Source: Monoraphidium neglectum
Lineage: Eukaryota; Chlorophyta; Chlorophyceae; Sphaeropleales; Selenastraceae
DNA: 10,142 nucleotides
Direction of reading: 5' to 3'
NCBI RefSeq assembly: GCF_000611645.1
Contig: NW_014011444.1
Coordinates: 1 to 10,142, forward strand
This document shows positions 1-8,700 of this stretch, in pieces (the first letter of the stretch is position 1; each line of letters begins with the position of its first letter). The notes beneath the pieces were generated by a model. That model did not search any database, had not been told where the DNA came from, and saw only the letters and a program-made list of their open reading frames with translations. Made by a program: the position numbers and the translations under genes.

Positions 1-47
<47 letters not shown>
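1..47. repeat. Pure (GT)n microsatellite
   Basis: An uninterrupted GT dinucleotide run starts at the window edge, so its full length is unknown. Degenerate GT/GC repeats continue to about 300. Confidence 0.5.
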
Positions 48-49
<2 letters not shown>

Positions 50-465
50 TGTGTGTGAACGTGGGTGCGTGCGTGCGTGCGTGCGTGTGAGTGAGTGTGT
101 GTGTGAGTGTGCGTGTTTGTGTGTATGTGTGTGTGTGTGTGTGCATGCGCATGCGCGTGTGTGTGCATGCGTGTGTGACCGTGTTGGCGAGCTTTTTGAA
201 AGTAGTGTGTGCATCTGCATACTGATACACGCGTCTGGTGTGGTGGGTGTGCAAGCGCAAGAGCATGTGCGTGTGCGTGTGCATGTACGTGTGCACGCCG
301 GAGTCGGATCATAGGCATTGTGGGGCTGGCACGGCAAGACTCCGCCATGTTTGTGTTTCACTTTTGGTTGGGACTGACACGGCAAGACTGGTGGTTTTCT
401 TGCACCACCACTTCCCGTTGGGGGATTACCAGTGCAGCCGCACAATTGCCCCTTCTCACCTGCAG
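1..465 (+). other. Intron 3' part with GT microsatellite
   Basis: Positions 1-47 are a pure GT run, followed to about 300 by interrupted GT/GCGT/GCAT repeats. The reading frames here give only Cys-Val repeats, so this is not coding. The intron ends with a pyrimidine-rich stretch and gcag at 462-465. A 16-base sequence is repeated with one change at 326-341 and 374-389 (core CACGGCAAGACT). The donor lies outside the window. Confidence 0.5.
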
Positions 466-3400
466 CACGACGCCGCCCCCTACGAGGAGCTCTTGAGGGA
501 CTACTGCCGCCTGCGCCCGCTGGTGGGTGCTCCCTGGTTCAACAGCCTGAGGGCCTGAAAGTACGCCGACTGGCCAGATTGCTGGTGTCTGTGTGCTCTT
601 CGTTTTCTCAAGGTGTCTCTACGTGCGTCCGCAACCTCCTTCATGCCAACTGCAACTGGCCTTTCAACGTAATTGCTGCGTCTTCTCTCCCCTCACGCCC
701 ATGTGCTGCCTCAGGGCTGCATTGGTGACGGCATGATCGACTCTGCAGTCCTGGGAGGGCCGTACGTGTTCGCAGCCGCCACGCTGGCCAGCTCCAAGCC
801 GGCTGCCCCGTTCGTGTTCAGGTGAGGGGCGCAGCTGGTGGCACCGGCGGCTGCCCCGTGGGAGACCTGACGTGCCTCCCTGGCGGCCCGCTATGGGTCG
901 CAGCTGTTGGCCACTGTACGCGAGTGACATATGCACAGTCCCTATATGGGAAGCTGAGTGCTGAACCCCAGGAACAAAGTGTCCTCGCATGTTGGTCTCA
1001 TCAACCTCGTGAGGGATCCCACAGACACCCAGCCCAACAGCAGGAAGACAATTCCAGCAGTACCCACTACATCACCCCCCCCCCCAACCTGTAACCGCGC
1101 CCCCGACGTCCATCCTGTAACACCCCTCCCCAACTACGAAACGCCTACGCAACCCCCACACATCGCTGCGTGGCCGCCCTCAACCCTGGTGCTCTCCAGG
1201 AACTACGAGCTGCCGGCCGAGGCGGGCCCCCTGGCCAAGAGCATCCGCGCATGCTCTGGCAGCAGCCGGCACGACGTGTGGCAGGCCGTCCGCGCGTCCT
1301 CCGCCGCACCCTACTGTGAGCCCGGCGTCTGGCCTCCAGAGGCATTTCGCTTTCGTGCATAACCTGGGCGGCGGAGAGCCTCATGGAGGGATGGTTTCTG
1401 ACAGGCGGGATGAGTCATCCCGCCTCTCACCAGCACTCTTCTCTTTGCAACCTCCCCAACTGCACCACGTGCTCAATGCACAACAGTCCCTCATCCGTCC
1501 AGCTTCCCCCCACATCCACCACCTCCCTGCCCCTCCTGCCCCACCTGCCCCGGCGCCTCTCCGCATCTCGCCCCTTCACCTTGCCCCCCCCGGCCCCCGT
1601 CCCCATCAGACCTGGATGACTTCAGCTGCCCCGACGGCCTGCGCTTCCAAGACGGCGCCACCACTGTAAACAACCCGGCCGTCGTGGCACTGCAGCAGGT
1701 GGGGTGCAGCGCGCAGCAACTCACACACATGAGCCCGCCCGCCATGCCATGCTTGACGCTGCGACTGGCAAAGCGGTGGCCAGCAGTGGCCCTGGCTCCG
1801 GTCTTCTGCCGACCGCGGCCCCTGATCAGCTGCAGGCAATCGGTTGTTGAGCAGCGCCCGCCCTCGTGCGCTGCTGCTGCGTGTGAACGCACAAGCAATC
1901 ATCCGCTCACCGTTGCGCGAACCGCGCCGCTGCCCTGGGCCCACACAACCCTCAAGGCGCGGCTGCTGCACCCGGACGTGCCCGTGGACGTGCTCGTGTC
2001 GCTGGGCTGCGGCCAGCCCCTCTCCGAGCCGCGCGGCCGCGGCGTCCACAGCATGATGGACACAGGTGGGTGTGCGCCCGCATCCACTCCCCCCGCACCC
2101 TCGCGTGTGCGCAAGCCTGGTGCTGTAAAGCCATCCCATCTCCCCAGACGCGCCACCCACAAACTATAGCCCAACCTGCTAGCCCGGCACTTCGACCTGC
2201 CGCGTACACGGCGCCATCAGTGACGCTGCGCAACGTCTGACCAAGAGCGCCTGGCTGAGGGGTGTGGTCCGCATGAGATGAAAGGAGCAGGGAACCTCTC
2301 ACCCCCTCCACCAGCATCACCTACCCCCTCCCCCACCCCAATGCGCACACGCACGCACGCATGCACGCACGCACGCACGCAGCCACTCACCACCCCCCAC
2401 CCCCACCCACGCGCACTTCCCTCGCCGCCCTGGCTGCTGCAGGCGCGCTGCTGGTGGAGGCGGCCTGCAGTGTGGACCGGGTAGACGAGGCCCTGCGCAC
2501 CACACTGCCCCTGGTGCCAGGGCTGCACTACTACAGGTGGCCATGCGCGTGTGCATGTGTTTCTCACTTTCGAGGGGAAGAGGGGCCGTTTTTGCGTACG
2601 CTGATATTGACTTCGTGGTCCAGGGCAGCGCGATTGTCAATGGAGGGAGGAAGTGTTGCAGCTGACGCCGGCCGGGGATGCTGGCGTTGGCACTGCGCAA
2701 GCGGTGCGCAATGCCCACACAACCAAGCAGTGTGTCACGGAAAGTGGGGTTGCGACGCCCAATATCTCTTTCTTTATGCGACCCCATCCCCGCCCTCTCT
2801 TGCTGCTTGCTTCATGCCGCGGCTCTTTGCTCGCTGTAACGCCATAGCGCTGGATGCTCCCCTCCTTGCAGCGACCTCGCAAGCATTCCTGCCTTGACGC
2901 ATTTTCCTACCCTGGCCCCCTCAAGCCCCACTTTCTCACACCAGCGCGTTCCCGCCCCCCACTCCCCTCTCAAAGGTTCTGTCCTGAGGACCCGCGCTGC
3001 AGCATGCCCCTGGATGACATATCACCCGACTCGTGGCGCCGCCTGCTGGCGGCGACGACTGAATACTGCGCGCGCCCCGACACGGCCGCCAGGTTCGACG
3101 AGCTCGGGCTGCTGCTCTCCGGCGGCAGCGGCGCGCCTGGAGGACCAAGCACGTCACACGCCGCCACATCCGCGCCGGCCCGCCCCGCGCCGTTGGTGCT
3201 GCCAGGCGCGGCGGCGGCGGCGGCCCCCGGCTCGCCGCTCGGGGCGGGGGCCGCGGTGCTCGCGGGGCCGCGGCTGGGCACTGCCAGGGGCGTGCTGCTG
3301 GTGGAGGCGCCGAGGACCGGTTTTCTTGAGGCGGCCGGCCATGTCGAGGCCGCGGCAGAGGCGGTGGCGCGGCTGCCGCAGCTCCTGCGCCGCTGCAACC

Positions 3401-3579
3401 TGGAGTCCCTCGCGGCGGCGGCGTCTGCACCGCCATTGATGGTTGGGAGGGGCGCGGCCGCAGGCGTTTCTGCAGATGAGGCCTGGGAGGTGGCGCCGTC
3501 GACAGCGGCGGCAGTGGCGGCCGTAGCAGCGGCTGCGCGGTCGCCGCATCCCAACGGTGGTGCGCTGTACACAGCAGAC

Positions 3580-3657
<78 letters not shown>

Positions 3658-5025
3658 CAACAGCCAATGGTCTCGCCGCAGCCACAGCAGATGATCCCCT
3701 GGCCGCTGCTGAGTGCAGTTCGCACCACCAACAGCACCAAGGATGGCGCTGGCGCGGCTCCGCCAGCGGACGGCGCCCTGCCTGCTGCGGATGCGGCGTC
3801 GGTCCCGCTGCGCTCACCTCGGAACGGGCGACCGCCCTCAGCTCACCAAGCCCCTTCCGCGACCTCGCCTGTAGCATTTCCTGGGGATGTGGGCGTCGCT
3901 GTGTCGGGAGGCAGACAGCAGCAACAGCAGCAGCAGCAGCAGCAGCAGCTAGAAGGCGGAAAGGCGGCCTCAATTTCCCCGAGCACTTCGTGGCTGGGGC
4001 TGCTATTCTCTACCAGCAGCAGCGGCAGCAGAAAGGAGCAAGCAGCAGGGCTGCCATCAGAGCAGCAGCAGCAGCAGAAGCAGCACCAGCAGCACCACGA
4101 CCACCACCTGCAAGGCATGACCCCTGACTCCGGGGTCGACGGCCGGCAGTCTGACGGCGGCGGGGTTGACGGGCGGCCGCCGCGGTGGACGCCGCCACCG
4201 TCGCCGCGTGAGGCCTCGCCCCAACAGCCGCGCGGCGCCACCAGCAGCAGCGCCTGCGCCGCCTCAGATTGCGACGCGCCGTCCGCGTTTGCGGTGCCCG
4301 TTGGCGGCGGCGGCAGCGCCCCGGGGCCCCTGCAGCAGCGGCTGGTCGAGTCCATCGGCGAGGCCCTGCACTCGGCCGCCGGCGCCCTGGGCATCCTGCA
4401 CCTGTCGCTGCACGCAGCCGCAGGCGGCGCCCTCGTCGGCGGCTGGCGCTCGCGGGTGTTTGCAGTGGCCGAGCCTGGGCCCGAGGCCTCGCGGCTCGCC
4501 ACGGAGTGGGCGGCCGCCGCCGGCGGCGGTGCCGAGGGCAGCGGGGCCGGCGGCGAGGGGGGCCTTGCGCAGCTGCTGGCGGGGCGCGCCTTTTTGGAGC
4601 TCGCCGGCGGCGGTCTGCTGTCTGTCCTGAGCCAGCAGCAGGTGCGGACGCCCCAGGGGCGGCTGGTGACGAGCTGGATGCTGCAGCTGACCGAGCCCCG
4701 CCCCGGCGCGCTGCTCGACGCGCCGCTGCTGCTGCCGCTGGCCGCGGCCATGCCGCGCGTGGCGGTGGTCTCCGCGGGCGCGCTGCCGCCGGCGCTGGTG
4801 CGCCTCTTGCTGCGCGCGGGCGCGCGCGCGGTCGTCGCGGCGGCGGGGCCCGCGTCGCAGTCAGGAGGACCCGCCACTCCCTGGAGTCGGGAGGAGGTGG
4901 AGGGCTTCTTTTCAGAGCTGTACAGTCAGCTGCTCGTGGCCGGCGCAACCGTGCCCAAGGCGCTCGCCGCCGCAGAGGCGGCGCAGCCTGCCCTGGAGGG
5001 TGCTTACACGTGCTACCACCTTTGA
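466..5025 (+). CDS. pPLAI: Patatin-like phospholipase, plant pPLA-I type (3' part, 7 exons)
   Basis: Exons are 466-522, 715-821, 1200-1315, 1610-1698, 1957-2065, 2443-2536 and 2976-5025. They join in frame to 873 residues and TGA. All introns are GT-AG and the phases agree. The family hydrolyses acyl esters of phospholipids and galactolipids through a Ser-Asp dyad. Residues 1-55 and the FRNYELP stretch across exons 2-3 match the patatin core. WQAVRASSAAPYYLDDFS and QDGATTVNNP (residues 107-116) are hallmark motifs, with the catalytic Asp at 108 (codon 1651-1653). VSLGCG, MDTGALLVEAACSVDRVDEAL and PLDDISPDSWRRL follow, as in plant pPLA-I. Residues 295-336 and 644-873 match the plant C-terminal extension. 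The stretch between is low complexity and includes Q tracts at 394-420 and 505-515. The GxSxG exon and N-terminus lie upstream of the window. Exon 1 might begin earlier, at 438, because a second AG precedes it. The family call rests on remembered plant sequences, not a search. Confidence 0.5.
822..1199 (+). other. Phospholipase intron between exons 2 and 3
   Basis: 378 bases with donor gtgagg and acceptor ctccag. It splits an Arg codon (AG|G) in the conserved FRNY motif, which supports the placement. A C-rich tract near 1075-1085 is the only notable content. No coding signal was seen. Confidence 0.5.
1403..1425. repeat. 23-bp perfect palindrome with TGAGTCA core in an intron
   Basis: The arms AGGCGGGATGA (1403-1413) and TCATCCCGCCT (1415-1425) are exact reverse complements around a single central G. 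The centre is TGAGTCA (1411-1417), the classic bZIP (AP-1/GCN4-type) core. It sits in the intron 1316-1609. It may be a hairpin, a remnant of a mobile element or a binding site; no function is shown. Confidence 0.5.
2066..2442 (+). other. Phospholipase intron between exons 5 and 6, CACG/CA-rich
   Basis: 377 bases with donor gtgggt and acceptor gctgcag. The join restores an ATGGAC...GGC frame reading MDTGALLVEAACS, as in plant pPLA-I. A CACG/CATG tetranucleotide run lies at about 2347-2380 and C-rich pyrimidine tracts follow. Nothing coding was seen. Confidence 0.5.
2537..2975 (+). other. Phospholipase intron before the long last exon
   Basis: 439 bases with donor gtggcc and a pyrimidine-rich acceptor ending caaag. 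It splits the Arg codon of HYYR|FCPEDP. An open frame runs through 2854-2975 into the last exon, but its translation has no family similarity. The join at 2976 restores the conserved YYRFCPEDPRCSM sequence. Confidence 0.5.
3286..3411 (+). other. Short conserved block (VLLVEAP) before the low-complexity linker
   Basis: Residues 295-336 begin with the predicted strand RGVLLVEAP. A helical stretch with EAAAEAVARLPQLLRR and NLESLA follows. A similar block is present in plant pPLA-I before its C-terminal module. It stands alone between an Ala/Pro/Gly-rich segment (about residues 230-294) and the glutamine-rich linker. If the C-terminal module is CHAT-like, this would be its first strand, separated from the rest by a linker of about 300 residues. 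Confidence 0.5.
3583..3663 (+). repeat. CAG trinucleotide repeat, 27 glutamine codons
   Basis: There are 23 uninterrupted CAG codons (3583-3651), then CAA CAG CAA CAG. They encode 27 consecutive Gln in the linker of the phospholipase. The long pure run makes length change by slippage likely. The tract lies between conserved blocks, so length variation should be tolerated. Confidence 0.5.
3916..3948 (+). repeat. Second CAG/CAA repeat, 11 glutamine codons
   Basis: CAG CAG CAA followed by eight CAG codons encode 11 Gln after GGR. A third, interrupted Q/H-rich patch follows (about 4063-4110; SEQQQQQKQHQQHHDHHLQG). All three lie in the same disordered linker and favour CAG over CAA. Confidence 0.5.
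4333..5022 (+). other. Conserved C-terminal module of the phospholipase, possibly CHAT-like
   Basis: This region encodes visible residues 644-873. Three predicted strands carry family landmarks: GILHLSLHA (residues 663-671, His 666 and 670), VAVVSAGAL (786-794) and AGARAVVAA. Amphipathic helices follow in the REEVEGFFSELYSQLL and VPKALAAAEAA stretches. Plant pPLA-I has the same order of blocks up to its end. The pattern of a His strand, an SAC-like strand, an AGA-x-x-VV strand and a helix with FY/LY is also the layout of CHAT peptidase domains. The expected Cys is Gly 792 here, so a protease activity is unlikely. That the region is conserved is well supported; the CHAT relation is my inference. 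Confidence 0.5.
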
Positions 5026-5310
5026 TGGTCCACGGGGCGGCCGGCGTTCACCCGGCAGGGCCTCACTGAGAGTAGGGCTTCCGTGAGCTGCGTCTTACTG
5101 TCACGGTCAGGCACCATGTTTGATTGCTGGTTAGATGCGTGAGAGGGCTGTTGTGGACTTCCCTCTCGCCAGGAGGGGTCATGCTGGGCTTTGTTTGTCC
5201 GATAGAGGTGGAACAGATTTGAGCGTTGCTCCAGATTGCAGGACTAAAGTACCGGCCCACCCTTCCATTGATGCTGGCAATCAAGCAGCTGATCTGTAAT
5301 AATACGTTCC
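5026..5310 (+). other. 3' UTR of the phospholipase gene
   Basis: This is the stretch from the stop codon to just past the TGTAA signal. No conserved coding content is visible. The exact cleavage site is inferred from the usual position 10-20 bases past TGTAA in green algae. Confidence 0.5.
5295..5299 (+). terminator. TGTAA poly(A) signal
   Basis: TGTAA is the common polyadenylation signal of chlorophyte algae. This copy lies 270 bases after the phospholipase stop and is the first on the + strand after it. Five bases occur by chance, so confidence is moderate. Confidence 0.5.
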
Positions 5311-5762
5311 GATTCGCTGTTTGCTGTGAGGCATTGCCAACGTGGAGGCTGGCCACAGGCCGTGGGGGCCAGCAGGAATGGGGAATGTGCCACGCTGCGT
5401 GCAAAGCCGCAAATTTGCATGCTGCTGGCAGGGCGGGGGCAGTCGGCCCCTACATCACTGGGAGCGTAGAAGTTGGCTTTTCTGCAATCTGCAAGTGGCA
5501 GGCGCAACAGTTGATGTCAGAGGCCGTTGTGATGTACGGGTGGCACATGCAGGGCGCCATGCTAGACGACTAGAATTACGGGATGGCACTGGAGCAGCGA
5601 CACACACACGATGACATCACATTTCCAAGGCGTGTCTGGCAGCAAGCCGCTTGCTGTCATTAATAATCCCGTACGTTATCAATGTGGAAGTTGCGGTCAC
5701 CGTGGCCAGACGTTCATACCGTATAGCCTGCCGCGCACTGGTCCAGTCTGACATTCCGCGAG
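5311..5762 (+). promoter_or_regulatory. Intergenic and 5' region of the downstream gene
   Basis: 452 bases between the phospholipase poly(A) signal and the next start codon. They must hold the promoter and 5' UTR of the next gene if that gene is transcribed independently. An AT-rich patch (CATTAATAATCC, about 5658-5669) stands out in otherwise GC-rich DNA. No clear TATA box or other element was recognised. Confidence 0.5.
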
Positions 5763-8700
5763 ATGGACGAGAGCAAGCACCACGCGGCCCAGCACGAGAC
5801 AATACCCAAACAAGATCAGATCCAGGCCGCTGGTGATCATCAAGGCCACCGCGACCAGCCCTCGCCTGAAGCGCCGCCGCAGCGGGCCCTGCGCAAGCGC
5901 AAGGGCGGCGGCAAGGAGGCCGATGACGGGGCCGAACAGGGCGAGGCCGCGGCAGAAAAACAGAATGTCGACAGCTCCGAGGCGCACGGCACTGGAGGGG
6001 GCGGCGAGGGCGCCGCCGCCGCGGCGGGGGCTGATACGGCAGCTGGAGAGAAGCGGGCGATTCCAGACGCAGTGATTGAGGAGGGGCGTCTCTACATGTT
6101 TTACAGGTGTGGTATGACATGCATATGTGCTTGGTCTTGTGTTTTGAATAGTTTGACAAGTGCTTTTTCCAGTGCTGAAAAGTATACGTCTTTTGCGCTG
6201 TGTGCCCCCCAACTCGATGTTGACTTATTATCACAGCGTCACTGCGGGCTCGCAAGCATCAAGGCAACCTGGGCAGGCCCCTGCTACCACAGCAGCACAC
6301 ATGACGGCCTTTTGTACAGCCACGCCTGTCTACTGTGCTGGCAATGTACAGTCCCTCCCACACCTTGAACCTGAAAACCTTGGCCTCCAACCTCCCTGCT
6401 TTATACACATCAAAGACCGAAGGTGCAGGTGGAGGATGTAAAAGGGATGGGCGATGTGCAGGTGGGCGGTGACTGGTGCGAGGGCGTGCACCGAGCCGGC
6501 AGTATTGGGTTTACAGCCGTATCCTACAGCTTCCTTCCGGCAGACCTAGGGCTGCACCGCCTGCAATTTTGTTACTTTTTGTGAGCTGGCATTTTCTACA
6601 ATCCTGTTTAGAATCATGCCGCAGGTGTGTAAGCCGTTTTGGCAGATCTAGACAGGATTTACTCAGCTGTTGGCCAACTGACCACCGCCGCCGCTGGCGA
6701 GTCGCGCTGACCCTCAACACCATACGCCTGTCCTCACTCACCTGGCCCCGCACGCTCTCGCTCATCCGCTACCGCAACCGTCCCAACCGCCGCCATGCGC
6801 TTGCTCTGGCCTAGCGCTTCTACATGGTGATGGACCCCCTCTCGCCCGCCGGCCACAAGGCGCGCCTCATAGTGGTCCCAAAGAAGCGCCTGCCCTCCCA
6901 GAGCGACAGGGACAAGGGCCACGAGCGCTTCTACGGCTTCGTCGAGGCCACCGCGCCCCGCGAGGCCGGCGGGGAGGAGGGGCGCGGCGGGCAGGGCGGC
7001 GAGGAAGAGGGGCAGGGGGAGGGGCAGGGGGAGGGGGGCCTTTTGGGCGCCAAGGCTCTGGTGGCGCGGCTGGGGGGCAAGGAGTACGAGACCAAAACGC
7101 AGGGCACGCGCCACCAAGGGGCGGCGAGGGTGCTGGCAGAGGCGGCCTACGTGATCGGCAAGGGTGGCCAGCGGTGAGCGATTGGCGGGCGGCCAAGGTA
7201 GGGGTTATAACGGTGACGTGCTTGGAGCAGCAGCCGGCGTGATTGACAAGAACATGTTATTATGTACTCCAAAGGGCTTCGCATTGATAGCGTTCATCAC
7301 CCAACAATCCAGCACACCTTCCAGCGCCCTCCGCTCCACACCGTCCACACGCACTTGCGGTTGCTGCGTGCTGCCCCTCCGCGCGCCACTACCTATGCAT
7401 GACGCTACTCCCTTCTGCCCAGCGGCTCCACCCACCTGGCCTATAAGCTGGAGGTCCCGAACGAGCCAGGCCCGGCGCAGCAACTGTTTCGCGTGGAGCG
7501 TGAGGGCGAGCTGCTCGTGTCAATCAAGGTCACAAGGGGGCGCAAGCGCGCCTCCCTTGCGGATGCTATGCAGGCGGCCGAGGCATGGGAGTGTGCGTGT
7601 ATGCTTGCTTCTGAGGTGTCCCAGGCAAGCTGTGCACCTGATTGGGGGGTGTATTATGGATTATACACACATAACATGCTTTCCAGCTGCTTGTTGCTTG
7701 CTGCTGCGCAACCCTGCTGCGGATCAGAACCCGGAGAATCGGCCGCCGGGAGCTCCGACGGCAGGTCCTGCACCCGCCAAGTATGACGAGCAGCAGTCCA
7801 AAAGGTGGGCCTTGCCACAGTGTGCTATACCGCTAAGGGAGGTTTGGTTGCTGGAATGGCCCTTGTACAAGGGCGGGGCGACTGTACTCAAAGCACAGCA
7901 ATAATGCAGCGGCTCATCTGCTGCATGACGGGTGCAGAACGCAGGCACGCAGAAAAATAATTGAAAGTCTACGATACCACGATTATTGCAGACAACGTGA
8001 ACATGCCCCAATTTACCTGACGAAGCCACCCACCTCTGCAGGCTCAAGGGCTACGCATGGGTGGGCGTAGAGGACAGCAGCATGCTGGACGTCAACGGGG
8101 CAGAGCTGCTGCTCATCGGCGCAGCGCGCAACGACCCAATTGGTGCGCGAGCGCATTGTATTGCAACCATTGCAAATGCATGACATCAGCATTGACTTTT
8201 GCTCTACAAGCAAACAGGTGACCAAGGTTGTATAGTGAGATACTTGTCGTCATATGCTCGTGCCTGCAAGCAAGAGTCAGCACAAGGACTGTTGCATGTC
8301 GTGCGGTCGCCCCACTTCTGGAGCGATCTGTGCTCATTTGAATCGAGCGTTGGTTGCATGCTGTATCATCTGGTGGCTTGGGCTGCAGGCTTGGGCTCCT
8401 TTCCTCCCCTCTTGCCATGCAAGCATCCTATACATGCCAAGAGCTGCACTTGCTTTGCAACCATCGCCGTTCTGCATGCTCTTGCAGGCCACCTGGGGGA
8501 GGCAGGGGCGGAGCTGATGGAGGTGTATTACAGCGACACGGCGGAGGAGTCTGTGGTGAGCACGAGTGTATCAAACAATGCATGATGCTGTTTCTGTTGA
8601 TCATAGTGTGGGGTAGGGATGGAGTGAGTGTGGTGAAAGCAATTGAGGCCGCGCTCAAGGGGAAAGAAGGATGGAGTGAGTGTGGTGAAAACAATTGAGG

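Noticed and set aside
3..314. Open frame of Cys-Val repeats
   Set aside because: Translation of a GT microsatellite in an intron.
2854..2975. Apparent upstream start at 2854 for the phospholipase last exon
   Set aside because: The first 40 codons have no family similarity, and an acceptor at 2975 joins in phase with the preceding patatin exon.
2936..3973. Long minus-strand open frames (up to 345 codons) opposite the phospholipase last exon
   Set aside because: They are kept open by GC-rich codons and the CTG complement of the CAG repeat (poly-Ala, poly-Cys and poly-Leu in the three frames). The + strand matches a known family.
3843..4948. Minus-strand open frames of 312 and 344 codons
   Set aside because: Low-complexity shadows of the GC-rich coding strand; no family content, and the + frame is conserved.
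4269..5069. 266-codon + strand frame overlapping the phospholipase C-terminus
   Set aside because: Arg/Ala/Gly-rich frame shadow with no conserved motif.
5697..6212. Minus-strand open frame with hydrophobic, membrane-like stretches
   Set aside because: Antisense of a charged, disordered coding segment naturally reads as hydrophobic. The + frame continues into conserved IEEGRLYMFYR across a splice.
7687..7727. Alternative acceptor at 7685-7686 for exon 5 of the unknown-function gene
   Set aside because: It is out of phase with the exon 4 donor at 7529, whereas the AG at 7726-7727 is in phase and gives SIKNPENRPPGAP, matching plant relatives.
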